A stretch of 64,000 nucleotides of DNA. Source: Aminipila luticellarii (lineage in GTDB: Bacteria > Bacillota > Clostridia > Peptostreptococcales > Anaerovoracaceae). Positions 34,534-43,928 of the stretch are shown piece by piece (positions within the stretch are counted from its first letter, which is position 1; every line of letters starts with the position of its first letter). The DNA is taken from NCBI RefSeq assembly GCF_004103735.1, contig NZ_CP035281.1, forward strand, positions 2,480,001 through 2,544,000, written 5' to 3'. The notes under the pieces were generated by a model. The model searched no databases. It was not told where the DNA came from and saw nothing but the letters and a program-made list of their open reading frames with translations. The translations under genes and the position numbers were made by a program.

Positions 34534-36015
34534 TTACAGATCTTCCTTCACTATATCATTTCTGGATAGATCCATTTCTTCAAGCGGAACAATATGAGTC
34601 TTTTTGACAATTTTTCTTATGATATATAATGCCACCATAATCGGCAGGCCTATATAGGCTACAAGGATTCCATACCAGTCTACTCCCGAAGCGGAAAATG
34701 CATAATATCCCTGCCCTATAATAACAGTTCCGGACACGATAAGTGAAAAAACGGTTCCAAAAGGATATAATTTTGCTTTGTATTTCAGCACAGACAAATC
34801 CTTTCCCTGTTTTACAAAACCCCTTCTAAATCTTAAGTGACATATGCAAACACCAAACCAGGTCAAGAATCCGGTAAGGCCAGTTGCATTGTATAACCAT
34901 GTGTACACCACACTGTCACCGGCAAAGGAAGTCAGGAAGCACAGACAGGCTATAATCAAAGTGCCGACCACAGCGTAAATCGGTACACCTTTTCGGCTGG
35001 TGTGGGCAAATATTTTAGGTGCATGATCTGAAATAGCCATGGAATACAGCAGACGGCTGGCCGAATATAAGGTAGAGTTTCCACAGGAAAGAATCGATGT
35101 TAAAATGACTGCGTTCATTAAAGAAGCTGCCATAGCGATACCGCTTTTTTCAAAAATAATTGTAAAAGGGCTGACCGCTACATTATCTACATCTGCACTT
35201 AACAGATTCGGGTCTGTGTAGGAAATCAATGTCGCTACTACAAAGATCGCGCCTATGTAAAAGATCAATATTCTCCAGAAAACACTGTTAATTGCTTTTG
35301 GAACATTTTTTTCCGGATTGACACATTCCCCTGCTGCAATAGCTGTGGCTTCAACTCCAACAAAGGAAAACCCTGCCACCATCAGGATGCTGAATATGCC
35401 AAAAGGTCCTCCGACAAACGGTGCTTCTCCATCAGTCCAATTAGAAAATCCTGGGCTGTCGTTTGAAAAAACGCCAAATATCATCAACACACCAACCACT
35501 AAGAAGATAATAATAGTCACTACTTTTATACCGGCAAACCAGAATTCGGATTCGCCGAATATGCTGACAGAAAACAGATTGAGGCACAACAGCAGTACTA
35601 TAAAGATAGAGCTCCACATGGCAGAAGCACTGTCAGGGAACCAGAATTTCATAACAATAGCGGAGGCGACCAGTTCGGTAGCGATAGTCATCGTACTGCA
35701 ATACCAGTAATTCCACCCCATTGCGAACCCAAATGCCGGATCCACGTATTTTTTCGAATATAATTCGAAAGCACCTGCAACCGGTAAATAGGTTGCCATT
35801 TCTCCCAAAGCCGTCATCATAAAATATACGGAGATTCCGATAATGGCATATGCGATCATCGTTCCGCCGGGCCCGGCAGTGCTGATGGAAGAACCGGTAG
35901 CGACGAACAGTCCCGTACCGATAGCTCCTCCTATTGCGATCATATTCATTTGTCTCGGTTTTAATTTACGTTCAAGCTTGCTGTCTTCAGGTATTTCTCT
36001 TTTACTATCCATCAT
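34534..36015 (-). CDS. Amino acid permease, APC superfamily (AAT/LysP type)
   Basis: 493 residues with about 12 membrane segments. The N-terminal MNMIAIGGAIGTGLFVATGSS is the APC substrate-binding helix, and ALGEMATYLPVAGAFELYSKKYVDPAFGFAMGWNYW is typical of the AAT family (LysP, ArcD-like and similar). It moves an amino acid by proton symport or exchange. The operon (RocB-like hydrolase and a guanidine-modifying enzyme upstream) suggests arginine or a derivative. Only nine bases separate it from the gene before it; it is the last gene, ahead of a strong terminator. Confidence 0.9.
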   Translation of the reverse strand: MMDSKREIPEDSKLERKLKPRQMNMIAIGGAIGTGLFVATGSSISTAGPGGTMIAYAIIGISVYFMMTALGEMATYLPVAGAFELYSKKYVDPAFGFAMGWNYWYCSTMTIATELVASAIVMKFWFPDSASAMWSSIFIVLLLCLNLFSVSIFGESEFWFAGIKVVTIIIFLVVGVLMIFGVFSNDSPGFSNWTDGEAPFVGGPFGIFSILMVAGFSFVGVEATAIAAGECVNPEKNVPKAINSVFWRILIFYIGAIFVVATLISYTDPNLLSADVDNVAVSPFTIIFEKSGIAMAASLMNAVILTSILSCGNSTLYSASRLLYSMAISDHAPKIFAHTSRKGVPIYAVVGTLIIACLCFLTSFAGDSVVYTWLYNATGLTGFLTWFGVCICHLRFRRGFVKQGKDLSVLKYKAKLYPFGTVFSLIVSGTVIIGQGYYAFSASGVDWYGILVAYIGLPIMVALYIIRKIVKKTHIVPLEEMDLSRNDIVKEDL

Positions 36016-36024
36016 CTTTCCTCC

Positions 36025-37707
36025 TTACGATATTTGGGGCTTATTGAGCAGTAAATCCACTGCTTTATTGATTATTTTCGGGGTTCGGTCATACAGATCC
36101 TCTTTGTACACTCTTTCTGTAAGCTTATGAAAATCCTTTCCCCAAGGTCCAATATTTATACAAGGCATAGAAATTTCTTCAATATCGCCAATCGGTATGG
36201 AATAAAAGTCTCCAAACAATGGCATATACGCATTTAATGCCTTCACGGTCTCCTCCCCTTTCGTTATACTGGTATAACTGAGATCGGATATCCCCGTATA
36301 AAAATCCTCTGTCTCATATATCTGCCCAAACTCTTTTTCCGTATATCTGCAGAGCCGGTCAGATAAGTGAAAGATTTCTTCATCTAAGTCTTTGTAATGC
36401 CTGTTCGCTACATTCGGGTAGTATGGAGGCACCAGCCCATATACGATTCTCGGAGATATATCATCAATATATTGATAAACAAATTCAACCAGTTCAAAGT
36501 TACACTCTATGATGCTGCATTGACCGGTATTAAATTTGGCTTCTACAGCCTGAACAAGCTTTTTATAATCCTCTCTGAACTTTTTTCCATAATTTTTACA
36601 AGCCTCTTCATACAGCTCCGCAAAAGCCACTACATTTACTTCCCATGGAAGCGTGTCGGATTCTAACCTTTTTATCTTTGCGAACCTCTTATATCTGCCC
36701 TGCATTTCTTCCAGAATGGTTTCATAAGAGGTGCGGCAGATGTCTTTTACTCGATCCATGATTTCCTGCGGAGTCCGATTCAGCGTTAATATGCTGAAAC
36801 AGCCGGACACAGATAACGGCATGGATACATCATACTGTTTTTTATTGTCCTTCAAATACAGCCACGTAGGCGGCGGAGCCATCTCGCTGCCTACGATATC
36901 ACTGAAATCCAAGTTAAGCTCTGTATTCCTCACGATCTCACTCATTAAGTTCAGCGAATTGAAACCTTCAAAGACCTTTCCTATGTGGGATAAATATCCT
37001 CGCACATAGATAAACGGCATGACCTTTCCAACAGAACCTTCTGAAAAAACTCCCTTCTGCGGATTCTTTCTTTGATGCGGTTCCGAATTAATCATAAGCT
37101 TATAATTGAAATGGTATGTACGCTTTAGTTCTTTCAGCAAGCTGACCGCAGCTCTCATTCCCGCCGAAAGATTTTCTTCGTCCGGAACGGCAATAAGAAT
37201 AACATTGCCATTAAAATCCTTGATTTCGCTGTATCTCTCCAGAAGGGCAAGCTGTATGGAGCCTCCGCCCTTCATGTCGCAGACACCTCTTCCGAATAAA
37301 TAGCTTCCCTCCAACAAGTCTTCCTGGGCTTCCTCCGGCAAGGCCGCCTTAATTTTCAGCAGCTCCTCTTCTAACGCTTTAGGGGAGAAAGCGTAAGGCT
37401 TAAGAAGTTTATAATCCTCTACCTCCACCACGTCATTGTGATGAATAAATACGACCGTATCCTCCCCATTTCCTTTTACCATTGCATAAGAAACAGCCCT
37501 GTTAAATGGATCTTCCGCAATTTTATAAGTTCCGTAATATTCCGGATGATCTTTAAAGTATGTTATTTTTGAAAAGTGATTCATTAAAAAGACTTCTGCA
37601 TCCTTTTCGCCATTACTGAACGTAAAGCTTTGTGCCTTAATATATTGAAGAAGGATCTCGTTAATCCTCTGACCGATTCCTTCCAGTATCTGATTTTTAT
37701 TATCCAT
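36025..37707 (-). CDS. RocB-like M20-family hydrolase
   Basis: 560 residues, like Bacillus RocB (about 566), an M20 metallopeptidase relative in arginine utilisation regions. Expected metal-site features: H in VVFIHHNDVV, the bridging D in GRGVCDMKGGG and the catalytic Glu pair in VPDEENLSAG. The reaction of RocB is not settled; amide-bond or carbamoyl hydrolysis is likely for the fold. It lies 40 bases after the guanidine-modifying enzyme and 9 bases before the permease, so the three genes form one operon. Confidence 0.85.
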   Translation of the reverse strand: MDNKNQILEGIGQRINEILLQYIKAQSFTFSNGEKDAEVFLMNHFSKITYFKDHPEYYGTYKIAEDPFNRAVSYAMVKGNGEDTVVFIHHNDVVEVEDYKLLKPYAFSPKALEEELLKIKAALPEEAQEDLLEGSYLFGRGVCDMKGGGSIQLALLERYSEIKDFNGNVILIAVPDEENLSAGMRAAVSLLKELKRTYHFNYKLMINSEPHQRKNPQKGVFSEGSVGKVMPFIYVRGYLSHIGKVFEGFNSLNLMSEIVRNTELNLDFSDIVGSEMAPPPTWLYLKDNKKQYDVSMPLSVSGCFSILTLNRTPQEIMDRVKDICRTSYETILEEMQGRYKRFAKIKRLESDTLPWEVNVVAFAELYEEACKNYGKKFREDYKKLVQAVEAKFNTGQCSIIECNFELVEFVYQYIDDISPRIVYGLVPPYYPNVANRHYKDLDEEIFHLSDRLCRYTEKEFGQIYETEDFYTGISDLSYTSITKGEETVKALNAYMPLFGDFYSIPIGDIEEISMPCINIGPWGKDFHKLTERVYKEDLYDRTPKIINKAVDLLLNKPQIS

Positions 37708-37747
37708 AAACAGCCACTGCCTTTCTAACTTGTAAATTTCTATTATT

Positions 37748-38623
37748 TTATTTTCTAAACAGCGGAGCAGTTAAACAAGTAGGACCGCCTGTACCTCTAT
37801 AGGAAAGTTCCTTTCCTTCGTATGTTAAAACTTCTACCCCCAGATTCTCCAGCTTCTTCTGAACCTTTGGGCACCCTTTGATGAATACGACTTTGCCCGG
37901 TTTTAAAGCTAATAGATTGGTTCCCAGATAATCATATTCATCATCATCGGCCTCAATCAGGGTGATTCCTTTGTCTATCAAATATTCTCTAAAGAAAACC
38001 GGCATATATTTTGAATAAACAACAGCCTTATCGTAATCCACAAAACTGATAATGCTCATTAAATGCAGGCAGGCATCTACTCCGTCTCCATGAGGCATCG
38101 GTATAATGATGTATTCTTCAACCACATCCTTGGTCAATTCTTTAAACTGTCTGATACCTTCATCATTTGTTCTGTAGCCTCTTCCTATAGCAACAGTCTT
38201 CTCATCAATCCATAGAACATCTCCGCCTTCCATTTTCCCCGGAGCTTTAATTTCTCCCAGTGTCGGTATCCCTATAGATTCCAGGTATTCTCTTGTTGCC
38301 AAATATTCCTTGCCTCTCAAAACCTTGCCCATAGGGAAATAAATGGCTCCTTTTTTTGTTATTTTCAAAGGATCATGTGCATAAATTGAATCTAATCCCG
38401 TTCTTGAATCGTAAGGAAGGGTGTAGACTTCTTTCACATTATCTCTTATAATCTTTTCAAAAACCTCATATTCCTTTAGAACTGTCTCATAGTCCGGGCA
38501 GCCAAAGTATTTAAATTCTTCCCATGTTTTATCCAGATTCTCTTGACTGATAAAAGCTTCCTGCGGCCGTTTAATTAAAATTGCTTCAATTTCTCCTACC
38601 ATTGACTGACAACCATATTTCAT
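37748..38623 (-). CDS. Guanidine-modifying hydrolase (arginine deiminase / dimethylargininase-like)
   Basis: 291 residues of the pentein (GME) superfamily. The catalytic pieces are present: an acidic patch AHDPLK, EGGDVLW, the histidine in MPHGDGVDACLHLM and the nucleophile C283 in GGPTCLTAP. At this length it is closer to dimethylarginine dimethylaminohydrolases than to 400-residue arginine deiminases. It would turn arginine or a methylated arginine into citrulline. First gene of the operon, with a sigma-54 promoter 46 bases upstream. No ornithine carbamoyltransferase or carbamate kinase is nearby, so this is not a classical ADI operon. Confidence 0.82.
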   Translation of the reverse strand: MKYGCQSMVGEIEAILIKRPQEAFISQENLDKTWEEFKYFGCPDYETVLKEYEVFEKIIRDNVKEVYTLPYDSRTGLDSIYAHDPLKITKKGAIYFPMGKVLRGKEYLATREYLESIGIPTLGEIKAPGKMEGGDVLWIDEKTVAIGRGYRTNDEGIRQFKELTKDVVEEYIIIPMPHGDGVDACLHLMSIISFVDYDKAVVYSKYMPVFFREYLIDKGITLIEADDDEYDYLGTNLLALKPGKVVFIKGCPKVQKKLENLGVEVLTYEGKELSYRGTGGPTCLTAPLFRK

Positions 38624-38668
38624 ATTCTTTATCCTCCTTGACTCTTGTCATAATTTATCTTTAAATAG

Positions 38669-38684
38669 AGCAAATATTGTGCCA
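38669..38684 (-). promoter_or_regulatory. Sigma-54 (-24/-12) promoter of the arginine-type operon
   Basis: Minus strand TGGCAC-AATAT-TTGCT with the exact 10-base GG-GC spacing. A palindrome GCATA-N2-TATGC at about 38705-38716 could be an activator site (weak). Confidence 0.88.
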
Positions 38685-38808
38685 ATTCTATATTTTTTTA
38701 TGTAATTGCATAAATATGCTTGCTGAAATGCCTGTTTTTAAAGGGTTTCAAAAGATTTCCTTATTCTACCGGGTACCCCTTATTTTCTTCTTGTGGTCAA
38801 AAAGTAAT

Positions 38809-38857
38809 AAAAGAGTAAAAAATTTTGCGCTTATTTCGCAAAATTTTTTACTCTTTT
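38809..38857. terminator. Long bidirectional terminator
   Basis: Twenty-one-base perfect stem (38809-38829 with 38837-38857), seven-base loop, T and A runs at both ends. It ends the activator gene at 38880 and insulates the operon promoter. Confidence 0.9.
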
Positions 38858-38879
38858 TAATTTTCTGAATTATTTCCTC

Positions 38880-40262
38880 TTAAAATACCAGTCCATATTT
38901 TTTCATCTTATATTTCAATACCTGCCTGCTGACACCTAACTTATCTGCCGCTTCTGTCACATTAGAACTTTCTCGAAGGATTTTCTCAATAATTCTGCTT
39001 TCATAGCTGTCAACAATAGAAACCAAGGTTCCTCCTCCTTCCAGTTCGTTTTCCCAATCGGGCCGTTCCGCACCGTGCACCTCTTCTTTTCTGTTATAGA
39101 TAAAGTGCTCCGGCAGGCTCGTCATGGTGATATCCTTCCCTTTGGCCATATTAAAAGCATATTCTATAACATTTCTTAGCTCTCTCACATTGCCCGGCCA
39201 ATCGTACTCCATCAGAAGTTTTTCCGCCAGTTCACTGCATCCTTGAACCTTTCGTTCCCCCTTTCTGTTGTAATAGCTGATAAAATGTTTGATCAGCAAA
39301 GGGATGTCTTCCTTCCGGTCTTTTAAAAGGGGCAGATCGATCTGAAATACACCCAATCTATAGTAGAGGTCTTTCCGAATCTTTCCTTTCTCCAGAGCTT
39401 CATTTACGCCTTCGTTTACCGCAGAAATAATTCTTACATCAATTTTTCGTTCTTTTTCCGAGCCTAACCTTCGAATTTTCTGTTCTTCCACGGCCTTCAA
39501 GATTTTTCCTTGAAGTTCAATATTCATAGAATTCAATTCATCCAGAAACAGAGTTCCTTTATCCGCCAACTCAAGCAGGCCCTTTCTGTCCTCGGCTCCG
39601 GTATAACTTCCTTTCACTGTTCCAAATAAAGTACTTTCCAATAAGCTCGCCGGTATGGCGGAACAATTCTGCGATACAAAGGCCCGATTCTTCCTGCTGC
39701 TATGGCTGTGTATCGCCTGTGCCGCAAGCTCCTTTCCGGTTCCCGTTTCTCCTACCAACATTACCGAAGAGTTGCTTTCTGCTGCACGCAAAATTTTTTC
39801 CCTCAGGTCTATCATCTTTTGGCTCTTGCCTATTAAATCCTCCACCGTATACAATTCACTGGTCTGATTCATTTTGCTGTTCTTAAATCTTTTGCTGTAA
39901 GGAAGGCCGGACTCCGAGAGAATAACCGTACCCTCAATAGCCCCAACGATTTTTCCGTCTACTTCGATGGGATACGTATTGCTTACAAAAGTGCGTTTCA
40001 TTCCATTACAGTCCGTCACAGTCTGGATTTCGTCTGTAATGGCCTTGCCGGTATTCATAGCCCGGAAGTGGGTACTGGTCTCCTGAGTTAATTCGGGATA
40101 CACCTCTAAAAGATACTTTCCCGTATATCCTTCATTTTTAATAGAGTTCTCTTTTTCATCAAAAGTAGCGGAATACTCAATAACTCCATCTGTATTTGTA
40201 ATTAATACGGAGTCCATCGTATTATATATATACATCATTTTCTCCAAGTATTTTGTCATCAT
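38880..40262 (-). CDS. RocR-like sigma-54 transcription activator
   Basis: 460 residues: N-terminal PAS-type sensor (about 1-115), AAA+ domain with Walker A GETGTGKE (171-178) and Walker B LFLDE (238-242), and a C-terminal Fis-type HTH (ESSNVTEAADKLGVSRQVLKYKMKKYG). The sigma-54 contact loop reads GSYTGA (218-223) rather than GAFTGA; tyrosine for phenylalanine is a tolerated variant. The plan matches RocR, which responds to ornithine or citrulline. Its neighbour operon has an exact sigma-54 promoter, so it is the likely regulator. Confidence 0.92.
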   Translation of the reverse strand: MMTKYLEKMMYIYNTMDSVLITNTDGVIEYSATFDEKENSIKNEGYTGKYLLEVYPELTQETSTHFRAMNTGKAITDEIQTVTDCNGMKRTFVSNTYPIEVDGKIVGAIEGTVILSESGLPYSKRFKNSKMNQTSELYTVEDLIGKSQKMIDLREKILRAAESNSSVMLVGETGTGKELAAQAIHSHSSRKNRAFVSQNCSAIPASLLESTLFGTVKGSYTGAEDRKGLLELADKGTLFLDELNSMNIELQGKILKAVEEQKIRRLGSEKERKIDVRIISAVNEGVNEALEKGKIRKDLYYRLGVFQIDLPLLKDRKEDIPLLIKHFISYYNRKGERKVQGCSELAEKLLMEYDWPGNVRELRNVIEYAFNMAKGKDITMTSLPEHFIYNRKEEVHGAERPDWENELEGGGTLVSIVDSYESRIIEKILRESSNVTEAADKLGVSRQVLKYKMKKYGLVF

Positions 40263-40601
40263 GTCACATACCTCTTTTGTCCCACATCATAGATGAAAAC
40301 TAACATTTAATTAAATATTCTAAATATTACCTATTATACTATACCCTTTTCGGGAAAGATGTAATATATTTAATAAAATTTAAAATGAATTCCATTCTTT
40401 TCTCTTATGAGGGCGAAGTTGAACACGATATACGACGAATAACCTTAATCCTAAGGGTAACGTTTTATCTTCTACAAATTCTGCAATTTTTAAAAGTAAT
40501 TTAACAAATACCGACAAATTTACACTATTCTTTTGCTTTTTATTTTACCCAAACTTCTATTAGCTCTATAAATTTTACCAAAAATTTTTTTAAAATAAAT
40601 C

Positions 40602-40633
40602 TTGACCTTAGATAGTAGGGAATACTTTATACT
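40602..40633 (+). promoter_or_regulatory. MerR-type promoter with 20-base spacer
   Basis: TTGACC, 20-base spacer, TATACT. The long spacer, with a small dyad (AGTA-N5-TACT), is the hallmark of promoters twisted into activity by MerR proteins. It lies about 205 bases before the merR-type gene. Confidence 0.6.
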
Positions 40634-40675
40634 ATAGTCAATGATACAAATTAACCAAAAAACTTCGTTCACTTT

Positions 40676-40735
40676 AAAAGCATGCTGTGTAATCAGTCAT
40701 ACCGGTCTGATCATAGCGTGCTTTTACTTTTTTGA
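40676..40735 (+). terminator. Terminator or attenuator in the merR leader
   Basis: Eleven-base stem (40676-40686 with 40715-40725, one G-U pair) with an inner ATCAG/CTGAT helix and a TTTTACTTTTTT tail. It stands between the MerR-type promoter and the regulator gene. The remaining stretch 40263-40600 is AT-rich with no clear feature. Confidence 0.65.
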
Positions 40736-40839
40736 AAATATAAGGAACAAGAGTAGTCAAATATGCTATAATACCTTTTGATAAGATGAACACTATGATT
40801 GAAACAGCGTTACCGTAGGGAATCATTTGAGGATTTATT

Positions 40840-41676
40840 ATGAAAAACAAGACAAAATACTATTCTGTGGGACAGGTCAGCAAAATTTGTAATGTATCTG
40901 CAAATACATTGAGATTCTATGATAAAATCGGCCTCATCCATCCGAATAAGATCGGGGAGAACAATTATAGATTTTACAGCAAGGAAACGCTGACTTATAT
41001 CCCTGTTATTAAATATTATAAGCAGATGGGTTTTTCTCTTGAAGAGATTAAAGAAATCGTAGATGAAAACTCCTTCGTTCTGCACGAAAAATTATTTAAG
41101 GAAAAATCCGACAAATTAAAGGAAATGAAAGATAGCATCTATAAAAAATATGCTGCTATTGAAGGTTGGCTGCAGCTCATTACGGAAGCAGAAATGATCC
41201 GAAAAAATGACGTACGTCAAGTATCCCTCAAGTATGTACAACCTTCCACATTCTGTTGTATGGAACAGCACTTCAACTACAACTATAAAGAGGCGATCAT
41301 CAACATTGATTTTACCAACTATATCGAGTCTATAGGAAATGAAGCAGCCGGCGTCCTTATGTTAAATTTTCCGTCCATTGATAAGAAATTGAATAAAGAA
41401 GAAAGCAGTGTTACCGTCATGCAGCAGCTAGTCCTGGCTACAACAGGCAAAACACAAACAAAAATATTCGGCGGTCAGGTCTTTGCTTCCTGCTACCATC
41501 TGGGTCCACACGAAACCATAGAAAACACCTATCTGAAAATTCTCCAATGGGCTTCTGAAAACCAGTACACCTGCGCTGCTGAATCTTATGAACGTTTTCT
41601 GATAGACTATTGGACAACAAAAAATCCGGACTTCTTCGTTACCGAGATATTGGTACAAGTAGAAAAGCTTCTATAA
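40840..41676 (+). CDS. MerR-family regulator with a GyrI-like effector domain
   Basis: 278 residues. The N-terminal winged helix is typical: YSVGQVSKICNVSANTLRFYDKIGLI, then YKQMGFSLEEIKEIVD and a coiled coil (about 88-120). The C-terminal half (about 125-278) resembles the GyrI/BmrR ligand domain that binds small organic, often cationic, compounds. Start ATG is behind GAGG with a seven-base gap. It probably controls itself through the 20-base-spacer promoter upstream; a target among the neighbours is not evident, though the oxidoreductase at 41730 is next door. Confidence 0.88.
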   Translation: MKNKTKYYSVGQVSKICNVSANTLRFYDKIGLIHPNKIGENNYRFYSKETLTYIPVIKYYKQMGFSLEEIKEIVDENSFVLHEKLFKEKSDKLKEMKDSIYKKYAAIEGWLQLITEAEMIRKNDVRQVSLKYVQPSTFCCMEQHFNYNYKEAIINIDFTNYIESIGNEAAGVLMLNFPSIDKKLNKEESSVTVMQQLVLATTGKTQTKIFGGQVFASCYHLGPHETIENTYLKILQWASENQYTCAAESYERFLIDYWTTKNPDFFVTEILVQVEKLL

Positions 41677-41729
41677 CCCCAGTCTGCTCTACATGCAGCC
41701 GGAGCTAGGTTAGCTAGCCGTCATTTGTG

Positions 41730-42935
41730 TTATTTATTATAAATGACGCATTCCACCGGTTTTTGCTGGGCAAGCAGTCCGCCGCAGCCGTCACAGCACA
41801 AGCACCAATTTATATCCTTCTCAACCCCCTCCAGATATTTCTTTGGCAAAAACGGATCTGCAAAAGATTGTCTCCCTAAAGCAATCATATCAAAACTGCC
41901 TTTTTCTATGCAGTAATTTCCCCAATGCAACAAACCGTTTTTCTCGGCACTGATTTGGTGATTTTCGTTAAATCTGCCTTCTGCAAGCAGGGAGAGTCCG
42001 CCGCATATTACTGTAGTTTCCGGTCTAAGCCCTCTTTTCAAATTTTGTGCCATGGCCATGTGCCTGTAAACATTTTCACTGGTATTTTTATTTGGACACA
42101 TCAATTGCCAATCTGCCGTTTCCGCATTTCCCAGCGTTTCTATAAAAAAGCTGGCTCCTCTTTCCTCCAAGCCTCTGCACAGGGCAAAAGTCTCTTCCAG
42201 ATTCAGTTGCTTGCTGTCTGCTCCTGCATGACCCTGTCCTCCAGCCATTCCCTCATATAAAGATACTTTTGCCCCAATCAGAAATTTAGAAGTATTGACA
42301 GCCTTTGATACCTTTTCGCACATATCAAAAGCGAAACGGCTGCGATTTTCCCAGGAACCGCCGTATTTCCATATTCGATCATTATACGGTCTTAAAATCT
42401 GTGTGCCCAAATATCCGTGACAAAATTTCAGATCTACACCGTCACAGCCTATCTCATAAAGAAATTTTGCCGCTTCTGCAAACTTCTCTATTGTCTTGTC
42501 CACATATGCTGAATCCAGCAGCTCTCCGCCCCAATCCTTTCTCGGTTTTACACAGACTCTCTTAGAAAAAGCCGTATCCGACAGCTCTCCGGAATGATTC
42601 AGCTGAACGATAAAAATAGGATCTGGATACTTTGCTTTCATTTCTTTAACAAAGCTCTCCCACATCTTCCTATTATGAAGATCCTCTACATCCAAAAGTA
42701 ATTGATGCTCTCTGGCTCTGCTCTCGTATTGCAGCGTCACGGATTCCATCACAACGACACCTGCTCCTCCGCGAAACAGGTCTTCATACCGCCTCAACGT
42801 ATCCTTTGTAAATCCGCCCTTTAAGTCTCCGTTTCCACACTCCATAGGCTGAATACAGAACCTGTTCTTAGCCTCCAGCCCGCCTATTTTAAGCGTTCTG
42901 CTTAAGGGCATGCTTAAATTATTACCCTGCTTCAT
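41730..42935 (-). CDS. Old yellow enzyme-type NADH:flavin oxidoreductase with Fe-S site
   Basis: About 401 residues. TIM-barrel OYE features include RFCIQPMECGNGD, HSGELSD and GCDGVDLKFCHGYLGTQILRPYNDR. The end carries CxxCxxC-x11-C (CLCCDGC and then C), as in 2,4-dienoyl-CoA reductase FadH, so it may hold a [4Fe-4S] cluster; the protein stops right after it, without the FadH NAD(P)H domain. The ATG at 42935 was chosen since GAAGGA sits eight bases upstream, inside the end of the preceding gene; a longer in-frame start at 42980 would overlap that gene. Substrate unknown. Confidence 0.87.
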   Translation of the reverse strand: MKQGNNLSMPLSRTLKIGGLEAKNRFCIQPMECGNGDLKGGFTKDTLRRYEDLFRGGAGVVVMESVTLQYESRAREHQLLLDVEDLHNRKMWESFVKEMKAKYPDPIFIVQLNHSGELSDTAFSKRVCVKPRKDWGGELLDSAYVDKTIEKFAEAAKFLYEIGCDGVDLKFCHGYLGTQILRPYNDRIWKYGGSWENRSRFAFDMCEKVSKAVNTSKFLIGAKVSLYEGMAGGQGHAGADSKQLNLEETFALCRGLEERGASFFIETLGNAETADWQLMCPNKNTSENVYRHMAMAQNLKRGLRPETTVICGGLSLLAEGRFNENHQISAEKNGLLHWGNYCIEKGSFDMIALGRQSFADPFLPKKYLEGVEKDINWCLCCDGCGGLLAQQKPVECVIYNK

Positions 42936-42936
42936 T

Positions 42937-43878
42937 TTATTCTTCCTTCTGACTGTGGATTGCAATGCCATTTTTCCCATTTACTTTTACATGATGCAAG
43001 GCTTTTTCTGCGTAATAATAAAGAGAATTAAAATATTCACCTGTTTCCAGCGTCATTGCAATTCCGGCCGATACTGTAATCCCATAGAATTTATTTTTTT
43101 CAAGCAGATTTTCTGCCTCCTTAAAAATCTCCTTAACCATGATTCGTGCCTCTTCTTTTGTGCTCACCTTGGGCAAATAGACTAAGAATTCGTCTGCTGA
43201 AGATCTTGCAGCGATCTCCGGTTCTTTAATCGTATTCAGTATGGCACGTCCGACGGTTTTTAAACAGACATTGCCCTGTTCATATCCCAAGGCATCATTG
43301 ATCAGCCGGAAGTTGTCGATATTCAGCACCACCAGCGCCCCGGCTAAGGAAAATTGGCTGATTGCCGCATTGACCTTCTCCTCTATATACATCCTGCTCC
43401 ATAGTTCCGTAATGGGATCCATGCTGTTTGCAAACGTTTTAATAATTTTAGCGGTAAGCTTCTCCAATTCTTCCGTTTTATACCGAACCTGTCTCTCCAG
43501 ATTCTTCCTTAAGTCCTCTAACTCCAGAATCATTTTAATCCGCTGCAGAATGACAGGTTCATTGAAAGGTTTTGTAATAAAGTCTCTTGCACCTAAATTT
43601 AAACAGGTTCTTTCCACTTCATGATCGGATAATCCTGTTAAAAATATAATCGGCGTTTTGGCTAGTCTCGGATCCTTTTTTAAAATTTTAATTGTATCAA
43701 TTCCACTAAGCTCCGGCATATCTATATCCAGTAAAATTAAATCTACCGGATTATTTTTAGCAAATTTAATGCCCTCTATTCCATTCAGCCTCGTATTCAC
43801 TTCATAGTCCTTCTCCAACGCCTTTTGGACCACCATTAAATTAAATTGACTGTCATCTACAACTAAAATGCTTTTCAT
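42937..43878 (-). CDS. Response regulator with degenerate GGDEF domain
   Basis: About 313 residues from the ATG at 43878 (GGAGG eight bases before; the upstream TTG at 43893 is less likely). Receiver domain (about 1-118) with the acidic pair in VVDDS, the phospho-acceptor D in LILLDIDMPE and K in FITKPFNEP. A coiled linker (about 120-160) leads to a GGDEF fold (about 160-310). The signature reads SADEF instead of GGDEF, so diguanylate cyclase activity is doubtful. The gene overlaps or touches the oxidoreductase start, implying a common transcript. Confidence 0.88.
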   Translation of the reverse strand: MKSILVVDDSQFNLMVVQKALEKDYEVNTRLNGIEGIKFAKNNPVDLILLDIDMPELSGIDTIKILKKDPRLAKTPIIFLTGLSDHEVERTCLNLGARDFITKPFNEPVILQRIKMILELEDLRKNLERQVRYKTEELEKLTAKIIKTFANSMDPITELWSRMYIEEKVNAAISQFSLAGALVVLNIDNFRLINDALGYEQGNVCLKTVGRAILNTIKEPEIAARSSADEFLVYLPKVSTKEEARIMVKEIFKEAENLLEKNKFYGITVSAGIAMTLETGEYFNSLYYYAEKALHHVKVNGKNGIAIHSQKEE

Positions 43879-43928
43879 TAGCCATTCCTCCAAATTTGAA
43901 GATGATATTAAAACATACCATATCTTTT

